From the NCBI GenBank assembly GCA_018873225.1, contig JAEILZ010000004.1:2046001-2110000 (forward strand): 64,000 nucleotides of DNA, read 5' to 3'. This DNA comes from [Phialemoniopsis] sp. UDSM-2020. Lineage: Eukaryota > Ascomycota > Sordariomycetes > Thyridiales > Thyridiaceae. Positions within the stretch are counted from its first letter, which is position 1, and every line of letters starts with the position of its first letter. Below, piece after piece: positions 23,644 through 33,906 of the stretch. The translations under genes and the position numbers were made by a program. The notes under the pieces are model-generated. The model saw only the letters and a program-made list of their open reading frames with translations. It made no database searches and was not told the origin of the DNA.

Positions 23644-24357
23644 ATGTCCGAGCAGCCCAAACTCGCCTCCGTGGATGTAAGTTTGATCCGTGACACTGCC
23701 GATGCCTAGAGGGCAGTCGCTTGCAATCAAGAAGCCCGCTGGCCCACTGATCGACCAATGCTCCTCGGCATCGTGCAGCGGAATTCAGATGTTGACATAT
23801 AACCAAGGACTCCATCCTCGACCGTCTCCCCTCGCACTCCAAGGCCCTCTTCGAGGCCAAGATCAAGAAGGACCTGACCTTCGAGGCCATCGCCAAGGAG
23901 CTGGGCCGCTCCGAGGTCGCCGTCGCCGCCCTCTTCTACGGCCAGGCTCAGGCCAGCCCGGACGACGCCGCCAAGCTCGCGGCCCTGCTGGGCGTCTCCG
24001 ACGACACCGTCGTCAAGAAGCTCTGCGGCTACCCGGACCGGGGCCGCGCGGGACCCATGCCCCCCGTCGAGCCGCTCATCTACCGCCTGTACGAGATTGT
24101 GCAGAACTACGGCTACGCCTACAAGGCCGTCATGAACGAGAAGTTTGGCGACGGCATCATGAGCGCCATCGCCTTCAGCACCAAGGTCGACAAGGAGGTG
24201 GACGAGCAGGGCGTCGCGTGGGTCAACATTTCGATGAGGGGGAAGTGGTATGTATTCGCGAGGATTTCCTCAGTTGCTCTACCTTTCAGTAGATATGCGT
24301 TCGAGAAGGGGACATCTGCTAATCTTTGATTGTAGGCTACCTTTTACCCGGTTCTAA
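23644..24357 (+). CDS. cyn1: Cyanate hydratase (cyanase)
   Basis: Catalyses bicarbonate-dependent breakdown of cyanate to ammonia and carbon dioxide, detoxifying cyanate and freeing nitrogen. Three exons: 23644-23676, 23808-24247 and 24336-24357, in phase, giving 164 residues, the usual size. The last exon is only 22 bases and supplies the conserved C-terminal end LPFTRF, joined to GKW across the intron. An N-terminal helix-turn-helix-like region ([27 protein letters not shown]) precedes the catalytic domain. The three catalytic residues are in place: Arg104 and Glu107 in IYRLYEIV, and Ser130 in GIMSAIAF, with the family's spacing of 26 between Arg and Ser. The first intron acceptor is AAG rather than CAG or TAG, chosen because it keeps phase and the family sequence [15 protein letters not shown]. 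Confidence 0.95.
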
Positions 24358-24606
24358 GCCAATGATCACATGGCTTTTCTTTGGGTGCCTGGATTTTTGT
24401 GTCCATCGGCCGAGACGATCAAGTCTGCCGACTGGTTATCGGCACATTGCAGACCAGACTGCATTAGGAGAGGCTATCTCCCAACAGATGAATATGATAA
24501 AAACATCCGTACTCGCAAACATCTTTTTGCATTTGATTTCCCCTTGTCGTGAGCTTGTTTGTGAGGTTGTTCTGTCGAGTCTTACCCAGTTCAGTTGTGT
24601 TTGTCG

Positions 24607-24902
24607 GGAACAATACTAAGGAACAATATTAAGACTCAACTCCATGTTGGCGAAGAATCAAAGAATTACCAACACACCTCTTTTGGACCCACAATGGCTT
24701 AGTATTGTTCTCTCGACGACAATCATAACCGTCCCTTTCAACATCGACGGGCATGTCAATCGTTTGATCCCAAGCGCCATTTTAATGGCGGCCGTCAGGC
24801 ACACGGTGTGGCTCAACGGGCCGCATTTGGAAAACGTGTCGTCTCTATCATTCAAAGCGCTTCCTTGTTCCTGGAGGAATAATACTAAGAGAATAATACT
24901 AG
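24607..24902. repeat. Five-copy 13-base motif cluster, consensus GGAAYAATACTAA
   Basis: Copies: 24607-24619 (GGAACAATACTAA), directly abutting 24620-24632 (one mismatch); an inverted copy at 24699-24711 (one mismatch); 24876-24888 (one change, C to T); and 24890-24902 (two further changes). The first two form a perfect-register tandem pair, and the last two are a tandem pair one base apart. Three copies contain AACAAT. The cluster sits about 315-610 bases before the pheromone start codon. The spacing and orientation suggest binding sites rather than a satellite. Confidence 0.8.
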
Positions 24903-25081
24903 ACGTCTTCCGTGTGACTCGGAGGCCTTACATGCTCAAGCGTTCCGTTTGTCTTCAGGGGCAAAATAGGTGAGCATCGGGATGGCCTCATCGGCGCCCA
25001 CCGACGACGAAGCAGAGTAGGCGAAGGACAATCGGATCGTCTTGCTATTTCATCCATCTGACTGAAGCTCTCGGATCTGTG

Positions 25082-25089
25082 TATAAATA
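25082..25089 (+). promoter_or_regulatory. TATA box of the pheromone gene
   Basis: TATAAATA, followed by pyrimidine-rich sequence and then an ATG 128 bases on. Position and context fit a core promoter for the 28-codon gene. Confidence 0.6.
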
Positions 25090-25216
25090 ACTCTCCTCCT
25101 CCCCTCACATCTCTTCAGTCCCCTTCCTTGATCTCCAGACTTCAAATCATCTTCTCTACTCTCACTCTTCAAGCACTTCAGCTACGACTTTTCAAGTCAA
25201 CCTATCAAAAATCAAT

Positions 25217-25303
25217 ATGCCTTCCACTCAGAACACCGGCACCAAGGTTCCCCCCAACCACATGGGCGGCGATGTCACCGGCGGCTACTGCGTTGTCATG
25301 TAA
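25217..25303 (+). CDS. mfa1: a-factor-type lipopeptide mating pheromone precursor
   Basis: A 28-codon gene, ATG to TAA without intron. The peptide begins MPST, is rich in small and polar residues, and ends GGYCVVM, a CaaX box (CVVM). The cysteine should be farnesylated, VVM clipped and the new C-terminus carboxymethylated; the N-terminal part would be removed to yield the secreted lipopeptide. MPST at the start and YCVVM at the end match the a-type precursors of Neurospora and relatives, where expression depends on mating type and the signal is sensed by a Ste3-type receptor. Supporting context is a TATA box 128 bases upstream, a long pyrimidine-rich leader with AATCAATATGC around the ATG, and a repeated upstream motif. 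It is too short for default gene callers. It shares no operon-like link with cyanase upstream. Confidence 0.9.
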   Translation: MPSTQNTGTKVPPNHMGGDVTGGYCVVM

Positions 25304-26050
25304 ATGACGACTTACGGCCCCACAGCCAGCCAGGCCCTCTCACTACAACGATGCGATCGGCGGACGACGTGTGTCCTCGTCTGAGACACAATGCTTCAAT
25401 CCTTCACTTCAAGCGGTGCTTTGAGATCGAACTCTCTCCACACGATCCAGATACGTTCTCTCGTCGACAAGCCTGCCTCGCCTCCCAAAAGATGCTCTGC
25501 CAGCAAACAAGCCGGTTGACTCTGCTGCAAGCCGAGGAAGCTCCGGAGCTCGATCTCTACCACTTGCGAGACTATATCGATTCAACATACTCTCACTAGG
25601 CACATGCCTCTCATCTGCGACCGCTTCTCCGAAAAGAAGCTTGCTTCCGTCTCGTCTCACTTATTTCACTTCTCAGGGGGGATCTCCTGCAAGCCACGGC
25701 TCTTGGAAAGACTCTGCGGGTCATGGTTAAGGAGGATACATGGATTGTTGAAACATGGACTGGCTTTGCTCGATCTGTTAATTCCTGGCCTGAGGATAGG
25801 AGGCCGTGTAGAGCTGGTCTTTTCTCAGGCATTTCTCGTGCGGTGGATGGAATCAAAGGAGGGCTTCGGGTACACATACATAGTCCCAACACCAAAAGAA
25901 AAACACTCATTGACGAGCTTCCAAGTTCCTTTCATTGTGATGATTATTCTGTAAAGACGTACATCATGAAGTTTCAGTGTAATGCTATGCATCTGGTGTG
26001 ACAAAAGATCTCCTTGACAGTTTCCCCCTTTTCATAGAACTTGGCCCCAT
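25304..26050. other. Region 3' of the pheromone gene
   Basis: Convergent with the ABM-like gene. Related pheromone transcripts have long 3' UTRs, and much of this may be UTR. Open frames here have no domain-like content. Confidence 0.5.
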
Positions 26051-26979
26051 CTATCGGTGCAGCCAGCCCTTGCCAGTAGGCACGAGCGCCCTCTGCACGA
26101 CCTTGTCAATCTCCTTCCAGCCGTGCTTCTCCCAGAAGCCCAGCACCTCGGGCCTCCGGTCCCACTTCTTCATGGCTCCCCAGTCCTTGAAGCGCCCGTA
26201 GATGCGCAGGTCCGTCTCGTTGTCCAGGCACTCGTACGCCATCCACGTCCACACGCCGGCGCCAATCAGGTCGTCCGCCTTGCGCGAGGCGGCGAGCTGG
26301 CGCAGGCTCTCGGCGACGACCTTGCGGTCCGCGGCCGACTTGCAGATGACGTGGGCGTCGTGCATGATGCCGCACTCGCGCTTGTCGCCGGGGGCGTCGA
26401 GGAAGCCGCCCAGCGAGCCGTAGTGCTGCAGGTCGAAGCCCGTGGCCATCTCCGGTACGGCGCCCTTCTGGAACTCGCCCATGGCGGCGGAGTTGAAGTG
26501 CGTCGTGTACAAGCTCTGCGATATGTATTAGCATGATTCAAGAAGCTCCATTACAGGGACAAGTGTCCTCCATCCATCGGGTTCTGGATGATAACAGATT
26601 CATATCCCTGGCTGGGCCTTCGAGATATTGGCGATTCCCAGAACAGATGCCCTGTATGTAAGGGCATAAGCACTTACATCACGCTTGTCATAGACCTCAA
26701 AGGCAAACATCATGGTCGTCTCTGAGAAGTCGTCTTTGTACTCTGGAGGTACGCCAAAGTAGTACGTCTTGGTAGTCGGCTCCGAGGCCCAAACATACTC
26801 CCCGAGCCCGTCGTACGCCTTCTGCCACTGTTTCGGCCATAACAGCCTTGTCAGCTCGCACTCTCGACCAAAGTTTTCTGCCATTGCGCAGGATTTCAAC
26901 TAACAGCATCGTATTTGCCAGGCTTGAAATTGACATTGGCGAAGAGGTAGAGATCTGTGTCTGGTGCAGGAGGTGCCAT
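26051..26979 (-). CDS. Putative ABM/dimeric alpha-beta barrel domain protein
   Basis: Exons are 26979-26905, 26827-26678 and 26515-26051, all in phase 0, giving 229 residues. Donors are GTTAGT and GTAAGT; the first intron has the branch point GCTGAC. The joined sequence reads DTDLYLFANVNFKPGKYDA then WQKAYDGLGEYVWASEPTT, then YYFGVP...FAFEVYDKRD, then SLYTTHF. A start of beta strand, Pro-Gly turn, helix with paired Tyr-Val, ExxTxxYYFG and FEVYxxRxxxxxH is the pattern of antibiotic biosynthesis monooxygenase (ABM) domains, small alpha-beta barrels that can act as quinol monooxygenases or as scaffolds. A second, more divergent half (about 100-229) may be a degenerate repeat of the fold. No secretion signal. 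Substrate unknown; the call rests on pattern by eye. Confidence 0.68.
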
Positions 26980-27813
26980 GACGAAAGATGTAGACTTGTA
27001 CTGATTAATGAAATGTAGTGTATTTGTCAGGGGCTCAAGGTCTTGCAGTGTTCCAATCCTCAAGATTCGTCTTTCGTGTCACGATACTTGTGGGTAGAAG
27101 ACATCAAGACAGGCAGAAACAACCATCGACATATCACTTATATAAGTTCTCTTCATCTCATAACATCATACAGGATCAAGCAACATCTCATTTCACAGCT
27201 GGTCAGCCCCCACTTGAAAAGGTTCCTGTGACTTGAAATTCCGGATGGCCTTATCCGCCCTGAACCATACAATTTCATTTGAGAAAGGCATCCGTCTCTC
27301 ACACGCCCGGATCCACGGCCGCCGGTGCGTCTGTACCACTCGCCGCATACAAAGGTGCCAAACACGGAAGCCTTCCCCGCATGGCGTGCAAGGTGCGCCG
27401 CTGGGGAGCGGAAAACGATTGGAGAAGCATATTCTCTGTGGCCGGCCTTGCACCAACTCTTCTAGCTCTTTCAGTCACGTTACAGAGTTACCTATCTGGG
27501 CGGCCCCGCGCGACTTACACCCAGACTAATATGACGCCGCATTGTGGAGACAGACCGAGAAAGCGAGCGTAATTCAGACTACCAAGCGCGAAACGAGTGT
27601 CAGATTAATTGTTAACGACTACTACTACTAATAGGATATCATCCATTGACCTTGCAATCCCCGAGGTATCAAAAGTAAAACAAACTTTGGTCCGCAATAC
27701 CCACCTACTCCAATTCTGTATGCTCCAGAAAAACGTATAATTAAGCTCCGAAACGTGTCCCCTTTCCTAAAGAACGAACATCTGGTATTGGCAGTTACCT
27801 CCCAGAGAAGATC
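26980..27813. other. Intergenic region between the ABM-like and transporter genes
   Basis: Holds the promoter of the minus-strand ABM-like gene and the 3' UTR of the minus-strand transporter. I see no gene. Confidence 0.5.
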
Positions 27814-30089
27814 CTAGTGGTACTTGTTTCGGTCCGCGTGGACATCGTTCTCTAGGTAAATCTCAATCTTGCTGTTCATCTTCTTGCCAATATCTTGGCA
27901 ACAGATGCAGGCTGTGGGTGGCATGTTAGCATACTTCAGTCCATGGACCAGTCGATATGACCAGAACTTACCGATGATGGCGACCACGCCGAATGCCAGA
28001 GCAGACAGAGAGGTGGTCCGCAGGCCAACGACGTAACTCTGCTGCAGTGCAGCACCAGCCGTAGCAGCGATCTCGTTTGTGATACCGGGCACCTTGGCCA
28101 GGGCGGCAGCACCAAGTGGCAAGGCTTGCATGAGTGCGGCAACTGAACCCTCAGGCAGCCCGGCAGCGATAACTGCAGCAGGAATAACCTTCGCGGCCTC
28201 TTGCGTTTGCACGTTGGTCAGGATAGAAGTGTACACAGCAACAGCGACAGCACCGCCGGCGAAGCGAGCCACACCACTACGTTATCCGTTAGAAGAAACG
28301 ATCCGGCCCCGGTGAGAAGGGAAGTCACTTACGCAAGACCACCAGCAATTCCAAGCTCGACTTGATCCGTACCGAATTGAACGAACGCGATCGTGAGGTA
28401 CTGAGCCCAGCCGAACCCAATCTGGTTGATGAAGACGAGGGCAATCATCAATCCCTTGCGAGTTGGTGTGCCAAGTGCGAGCAATGCACCAAACACGACC
28501 ATGATGGTCACAGAGGCAGTCAACGTCCACCGCCAGTGTCCGATCTTGCTTCCGAAAGCCGAAAGCAAGAAGCCTCCAAAGACCAGTCCCAGATTACCAG
28601 GCAGTGTCAAAATCACCTGGTAGCTCAGACTTGTGTTTGCATCGGTGAAGAACACATTGATCACTATCACCAGCATGTTAGCGATCACGTCCAGGACCTG
28701 GATCTTGCCCCAGGGGCCTGCAAGATCTCTCAAAGGCTGGGGATTCACGAACTCGTCGGCCAAACTATATTAATACAGTAGTAGTACCTAAATAAGAGCA
28801 ATATTAGCGCCAGGAATGAAGTCGGGAGAGGCCATGGTTGTGCAGGGGCGAGATGTCGCGACGTGAAGGTTTGGTGGTGATGGGGAGGCGTGGTTGCGAT
28901 GTGATTGGCTGTTAAAAAGTTAAAGTGGAGACTTACATCGTGGTCACGAAAGCGGCAATGAAAGGAGCCGAGAGCTCACGACCCTTGGCTCTTGTGAAAA
29001 CGCGAGGAGGTGTCAGGGGCTGCTTCAGCGGTACGAATGTTTCGTAGAGTGCAAAAATAACCAGAACGACGAGTCCGGAGACCAACAGGCCGATCACCCT
29101 CGGGTTGTTCGACGGGAGGAACGTCGTGTAGTTGACACCGGTCAGCGTGAGGATGGTAGCTGCAATGAAGAGGAAGGCACCGCCGTAGTCGAGCTCGCGA
29201 AGAGCCTGCTTGAAGGGCAGACCACGGGGATGGGCCGGAGGATAGTAATACATGTAGAGGCCTCCGAAAGAGAACACACATAGGATCCCTGGTGCGTAAA
29301 AGAGCCATCGCCACTACAGAAAAGCTGTTAGCCACATATGTTGATGCGCCTGTGTCCGGGGGGCGGTCCGTACAGCATCTCCATTGACTGCCGAGTAGCG
29401 GCCACCGATGGGACCGATGACAACGGCAACAAAGACTCCAATGTCGGCAATAACGATCGCAATATGCCTCCACTTGTTTGGGAGCAGCTCCGGCAGAGCA
29501 AAAGCCGCGAGCTGGGCATTACCAGCACCGAAGCCGATGATGGCCATCGCGGCGTACATGGCGTTGACGTTCTTTGCAGCACCGCCAACGAAGTAACCGA
29601 CAAACAGGAGGACATTGCCGCCGACAATGAACCAACGACGACCGAAGAGATCACTATTTGCTATAACCAGAGGTTCTGATTAGCTACGAGCAGAGGTTCT
29701 TGGTATGAATTGATAACTCTCAACTTACCGCCGCAAACCATGAAAGCAATGGTAATCATCATCAGGTAAATTGCGACAAACCAGGCAGCGCCGGTGGGAT
29801 CTCCAAGGTCGGTCGCAACAACTGCGCCGCAGGCACTGAGCGAAGGAACGATCCAGAAAGAGATTCCATAGCTGGCAGAGAGGATTGCGACTACGATCCA
29901 GGTCTTGAAGGTCACGTCGTAGTCCTCATCGCTCTGAGGGATGTAGGTAGCTGGGGTCTCGCCCTTCTCACTGTCGGTGATCTTCTCGCTCTCGGCCTTG
30001 GGCTCAGACCCGCCGAGATGCTCAATCTCAGCAGCTTCATGCTGCTTTGGCTGAGTGTCCGCATGAGCGGCCTCAGTAGTAGTCGCCAT
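27814..30089 (-). CDS. MFS transporter, trichothecene efflux pump (Tri12)-like
   Basis: Proton-driven efflux pump of the 14-helix DHA2/Tri12 family in the plasma membrane. Seven exons on the minus strand: 30089-29729, 29660-29374, 29313-28937, 28787-28753, 28663-28333, 28276-27972 and 27911-27814, giving 597 residues. All phases agree. A cytosolic acidic N-terminus (about 1-50) leads to the first helix (TWIVVAILSASYGISFWIV). Typical blocks follow: GANSDLFGRRWFIVGG, GFGAGNAQLAAFALPELLPN, WRWLFYAPGI, LTLPGNLGLVFGG and GVARFAGGAVAVAVYTSI. Exon 4 is only 35 bases and encodes YYYCINIVWPT; the next donor is the weak GTTCGT, but skipping this intron brings in an early stop and breaks the family sequence PTMINVFFTD. 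No other toxin-biosynthesis genes lie in the window, so the substrate is unknown. Confidence 0.85.
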
Positions 30090-31368
30090 GATACCGGTCA
30101 AGGTGGGCTTGGTAGTGTGAACTCAGGAGAATGTGCAAGCCAGGGTACAGCGGCCGAGAAGAACATTGTGAGGGAGCACAAGTGTCTGGCGCATCATAAG
30201 TCAACAAATAAATGGAAAACGCGATCGACATTGCAGACCCAGGCGCAAGGGGTCACAACCACGGCATTGGATTCCATTTCCCGGGTCAAGGCGTGTAAGG
30301 CACAGCAAAGCAGGGAGGCCATCCAATTGCGCTCATCAACCATTCCCAACGGAGACACGACATGTCTGACATCTGAGCGTTGCGAGGACAAATGCCAAGA
30401 TAGTAGTGGCTGGGAGGTGTGAGGATCATTGCTTGGGGATGAGGCCCGGAAAACAATAGCCAGGTCAAAGCCAATCTGGGGTTTGCGGGGTAGGGGGGTG
30501 ATCTAAAGTCGACCCCAGGACACCGGGAGATGGGTAAAACAGGGGCAACGTCCCTCTAGGGTGTTCAAGCCATCATGATCCTGGCAGACGTAGCCTCAAA
30601 GTTGTATTGGGATTAATGAGCTGGCACTGGGCCTTGCGAAGACATACATGGGACGACTGGTTGAAAAGACGCTACTGGCTGTCCTCCCATGGCTGCCACA
30701 GCCTCGCACGCCGCTATCATGGCAGCAACAGTAGAAAGCAGGAGCCCGGTTCAAGAGAGGGTTGTTTTTTCAACGCTCGTGCCATCATCTTTTGGTGCAA
30801 GGTGGAGTCCCTGATCTGCCCTTGAGAAGTTTGGATGATGGACATGCAAGGAATTATATTCCCGAGCACCTCCAACAGGAATGAAGTAGACAAAGCAGAT
30901 CGAACGATGGCGTTTCTGGGCAAACTATGCCACTTGACGATAGCTTGTCAGATGAGCACGCTTTTGACTTATTACATAAGACTTAACAAGACAGCAGAGG
31001 CGGTCAGGATGGGAGGCAGTTGAGAACAAGTTAGAGCAGGTAAAACCAGTCCTGAGACGAGACGACGGTGGGCTGGGATTGAATCCTCGATGTGGCACGT
31101 GCGCACTGTTATCGATAAGACACCCAAAGGCGGTGAGCGTCATTTCGAAACTGGGTCTCCCTGGTCCCTCCTATTCTGCCGGCCCACGCTAGCTACACCG
31201 GCGAAAAATTTCTGGGATGGAAACTTTCTTGGGGACTGGGCGCTGTATCTCCGTACCACCTCGATTGGAGTTTTTTGAGTGTGGATTGTGTCGACACCAA
31301 TTTCAAGCACTACCACCGCTGCTTGTCTACCACCCACCATCTAGACAATCAAGAATCACAGGACCACC
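30090..31368. promoter_or_regulatory. Divergent promoter region (transporter / EBP2)
   Basis: Holds two promoters between divergent genes. A degenerate tRNA-like stretch near 31065-31140 does not fold into a full cloverleaf. I see no gene. Confidence 0.5.
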
Positions 31369-32874
31369 ATGGTGAAGGGCGGTTTCCTCAAGAACGCGCT
31401 TGCCGCAGAGCGCGGTGTAGACTTCAAAAAGGTCAAGCAAGCCCGGAAACGCAAGGCCGCCGAGAAGAACAAGCGCAAGGGCCACGAGAAGGAGGACGAG
31501 TGGGAGGACGAAGAAGAGGAGGAAGAGGATGATGATGAGGAAGATGCCGAAGAGAACGGGGTGTCTGCATTGGTAGACGACGAGGCTGAGGAGAGCGAGG
31601 ATGATGAAGAAGACTCTGACGATGAGGAGGGTGCGGGGGTATGTTTCCAAATTCCTAACTTGCTATGCCTGTGGCACCCTGCTGACCTTCCAATCCCAGC
31701 TCGACATCGAGGCATTCGACGACTCAGACTCTTCCGATTCAGAAGTCGAGATGGAGGAGAAGATCGAGCGGCCCAAGAAGGCTGCTGCACCCGCAAAGGA
31801 GTCCAAGAAGTCCAAGAAGTCAAAACAAGCAGCCCAGAAGGAGGAGGAGCAAGACGAGGATGAAGATGAGGACGAAGAAGACGAGGAGGAGGACGTTGCC
31901 TGGTCAGATCTGGAGGACCTCGATGAAGAGGACAGAGATGACCTCATCCCCCACCAGAAGCAGACCATCAACAACCAGACCGCCCTCCTTGCCGCCGCCA
32001 AGCGCATCCAGATCCCCACAGACTCCTCCGTCACCTTCGCCAGCCATCAGAGCATCACGAGCGAGGGCGCCAACACCGAGGAAGCCATCCCCGACATCTC
32101 GGACGACCTGACCCGCGAGCTCGAGTTCCTGCGCCAGTCGCTCGAGGCTGCTAAGAAGGCACGCTCTCTGCTCCGCGCCGAGAAGGTCCCCTTCTCCCGT
32201 CCCAACGACTACTTCGCCGAGATGGTCAAGCCCGACGAGCTCATGGAGAAGGTCAAGGCCAAGCTCATCGAGGACGCCACTGCCAAGAAGGCCTCCGCCG
32301 AGGCCCGCAAGCAGCGCGATCTCAAGAAGTTTGGCAAGCAGGTGCAGGTGGCCAAGCTGCAAGAGCGTGCCAAGGCCAAGAAGGAGACGCTCGAGAAGAT
32401 CAAGACACTGAAGCGAAGTAAGCCTACCACCACCTTGAACACCCCAACATGCCGTAGTGCCATATTTGCCGCAAGCAGTGCACTAACACCTTCCCTTTAA
32501 TAGAGCGTCAAGAAAACTCTGGCGACCTCGCCGAGACCGAGGGCGACATCTTTGACGTCGCCGTCGACGACGAGATCAAGCGCCACAACAGCAGGTCCGA
32601 GGGCGGCCGCGGCGGTCGTGGCGGCGCCTCAGCCGGCAAGCCCAATGCCAAGCGTCAAAAGAAGAACGAGAAGTACGGTTTCGGCGGCAAGAAGCGCCAC
32701 TCCAAGTCTGGCGATGCGATCAGCTCGGGTGACTTGCGTGACTTCAGCGTCAAGCGGATGAAGGGCGGGTCCGCCGGCGGTCGGGGCGGTGGCCGGGGCG
32801 GACGTGGAGGTGGCAGGGGTGGTGCCTCCAGGCCGGGCAAGAACAGGAGGCAGGCCATGGCCAACAGAGGTTGA
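31369..32874 (+). CDS. ebp2: rRNA-processing protein EBP2
   Basis: Nucleolar factor for 27S pre-rRNA processing and 60S subunit assembly. Exons are 31369-31638, 31700-32417 and 32504-32874, in phase, giving 452 residues. The N-terminal half carries two long Asp/Glu tracts separated by Lys-rich runs, as in other Ebp2 proteins. The conserved C-terminal domain starts at about 200: DDLTRELEFLRQSLEAAKKA, then VPFSRPNDYFAEMVKPDELM, then KIKTLKRKRQEN, DIFDVAVDDEI and KNEKYGFGGKKRHSKSGDA. The protein ends in an RGG/GGR-rich tail (about 415-452), which suggests RNA binding or arginine methylation. It is convergent with the samB-like gene and divergent from the transporter. Confidence 0.95.
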
Positions 32875-33906
32875 GGTGGACGTGTAAGGGGGTGATGGAG
32901 GGTAAGGTGACCTGTAGACAACGATATCCTTCCTTTTCTTACATCTTGGGAGTTGTAGCCCATCGGCCGAGGAGGTACGAATTCAATTGCATTGCATTGC
33001 GGACTACCGTCTACAGTATCACGGCCCGGTTCACGTTTCATTGCTGGAGAGCACGTTTGAGGAGACATTTTTACTCTCTATGATATCAACAAGGTATAAA
33101 GATACACTCAGGACGTGATTACATTTTGACCCGTGTACCATCATGATCATCATCACCAGTCTGGAGTTCAAGGCCCTTCTCTCAAAATCCCGTGCTAGGC
33201 GGTGTGTATTGATCTCCCGCTCTAATATGAGGTTGATCTTGTACCCCCTGAATACCTCTACATCGAGATGCAGAGTTGATATTCTTAGTAGCCTACCTTC
33301 GATCAACCACTCGCTCCGGCCTCATCAACCCCATCTGCCGCTCCATACTCGACTTTTCAACGACGTTCTTCGTTGCGCTATTCCAGCCTCGGTATATATC
33401 CTTAGGCTTGCACCTGCACAAAACAACCCCGACATAGGGGAAAGCAACAAAGGGAATTTGGAGACGGACGTATGCCGTACTAGGCGCAGAGGAGCCCGGA
33501 GAGGGGGGGTTGAAAATGGCATGATTGCTGCCGTCGGTAGTCAACCCCTAATCAGACTCGGTCGAATCCAATACCTCACGGGTGGAAGCAGCCGTGGTAA
33601 GAGAAGTGAAGACGGCGGCCGATCCGTGTGGCGCCATTATAATCAGGAATCGTAGCCATGTGGCAGAGTTTCATTTCGTACTTGGATGTATAAACTTGCT
33701 AAAGAAAATTCGGTCCTATGCCTGGGTGGTAGGAAGGAAAGAGAATGAGAACCGTGGTATCAAAAAACAGACGCCATGAAACTTTGATATGCTTGTGTGG
33801 TATGCCGCTCGACCGAAATTCGAGAATTGGAATCAGACATTATGGTAACGCCATCTCATTGTGCGTGGTGAGTGGCCACGTCAAACCGGTGAAGACAAGG
33901 CACCTC
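32875..33906. other. Convergent intergenic region
   Basis: Holds the 3' regions of EBP2 and samB. Frames here are short and have random composition; no gene is supported. Confidence 0.5.

Larger units (their letters stand above)
24358..25216 (+). promoter_or_regulatory. Upstream region of the a-type pheromone gene
   Basis: Holds a five-copy 13-base motif cluster (24607-24902) and a TATA box (TATAAATA, 25082-25089) that is 128 bases before the pheromone ATG. A pyrimidine-rich, CTTC/CTCA-laden 5' UTR of about 100 bases follows, typical of strongly expressed fungal genes. No other gene is seen. Confidence 0.7.

Noticed and set aside
27814..30089. Tri12-like pump considered as evidence for a trichothecene cluster
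   Set aside because: No terpene synthase, P450, acyltransferase or cluster regulator gene lies nearby; neighbours are housekeeping genes.
31060..31145. tRNA-like sequence with a B-box-like GGATTCAATCC on the minus strand
   Set aside because: The T-stem does not pair, no anticodon stem forms around the candidate loop, and the acceptor stem is missing its 5' half. At best a decayed tRNA fragment.
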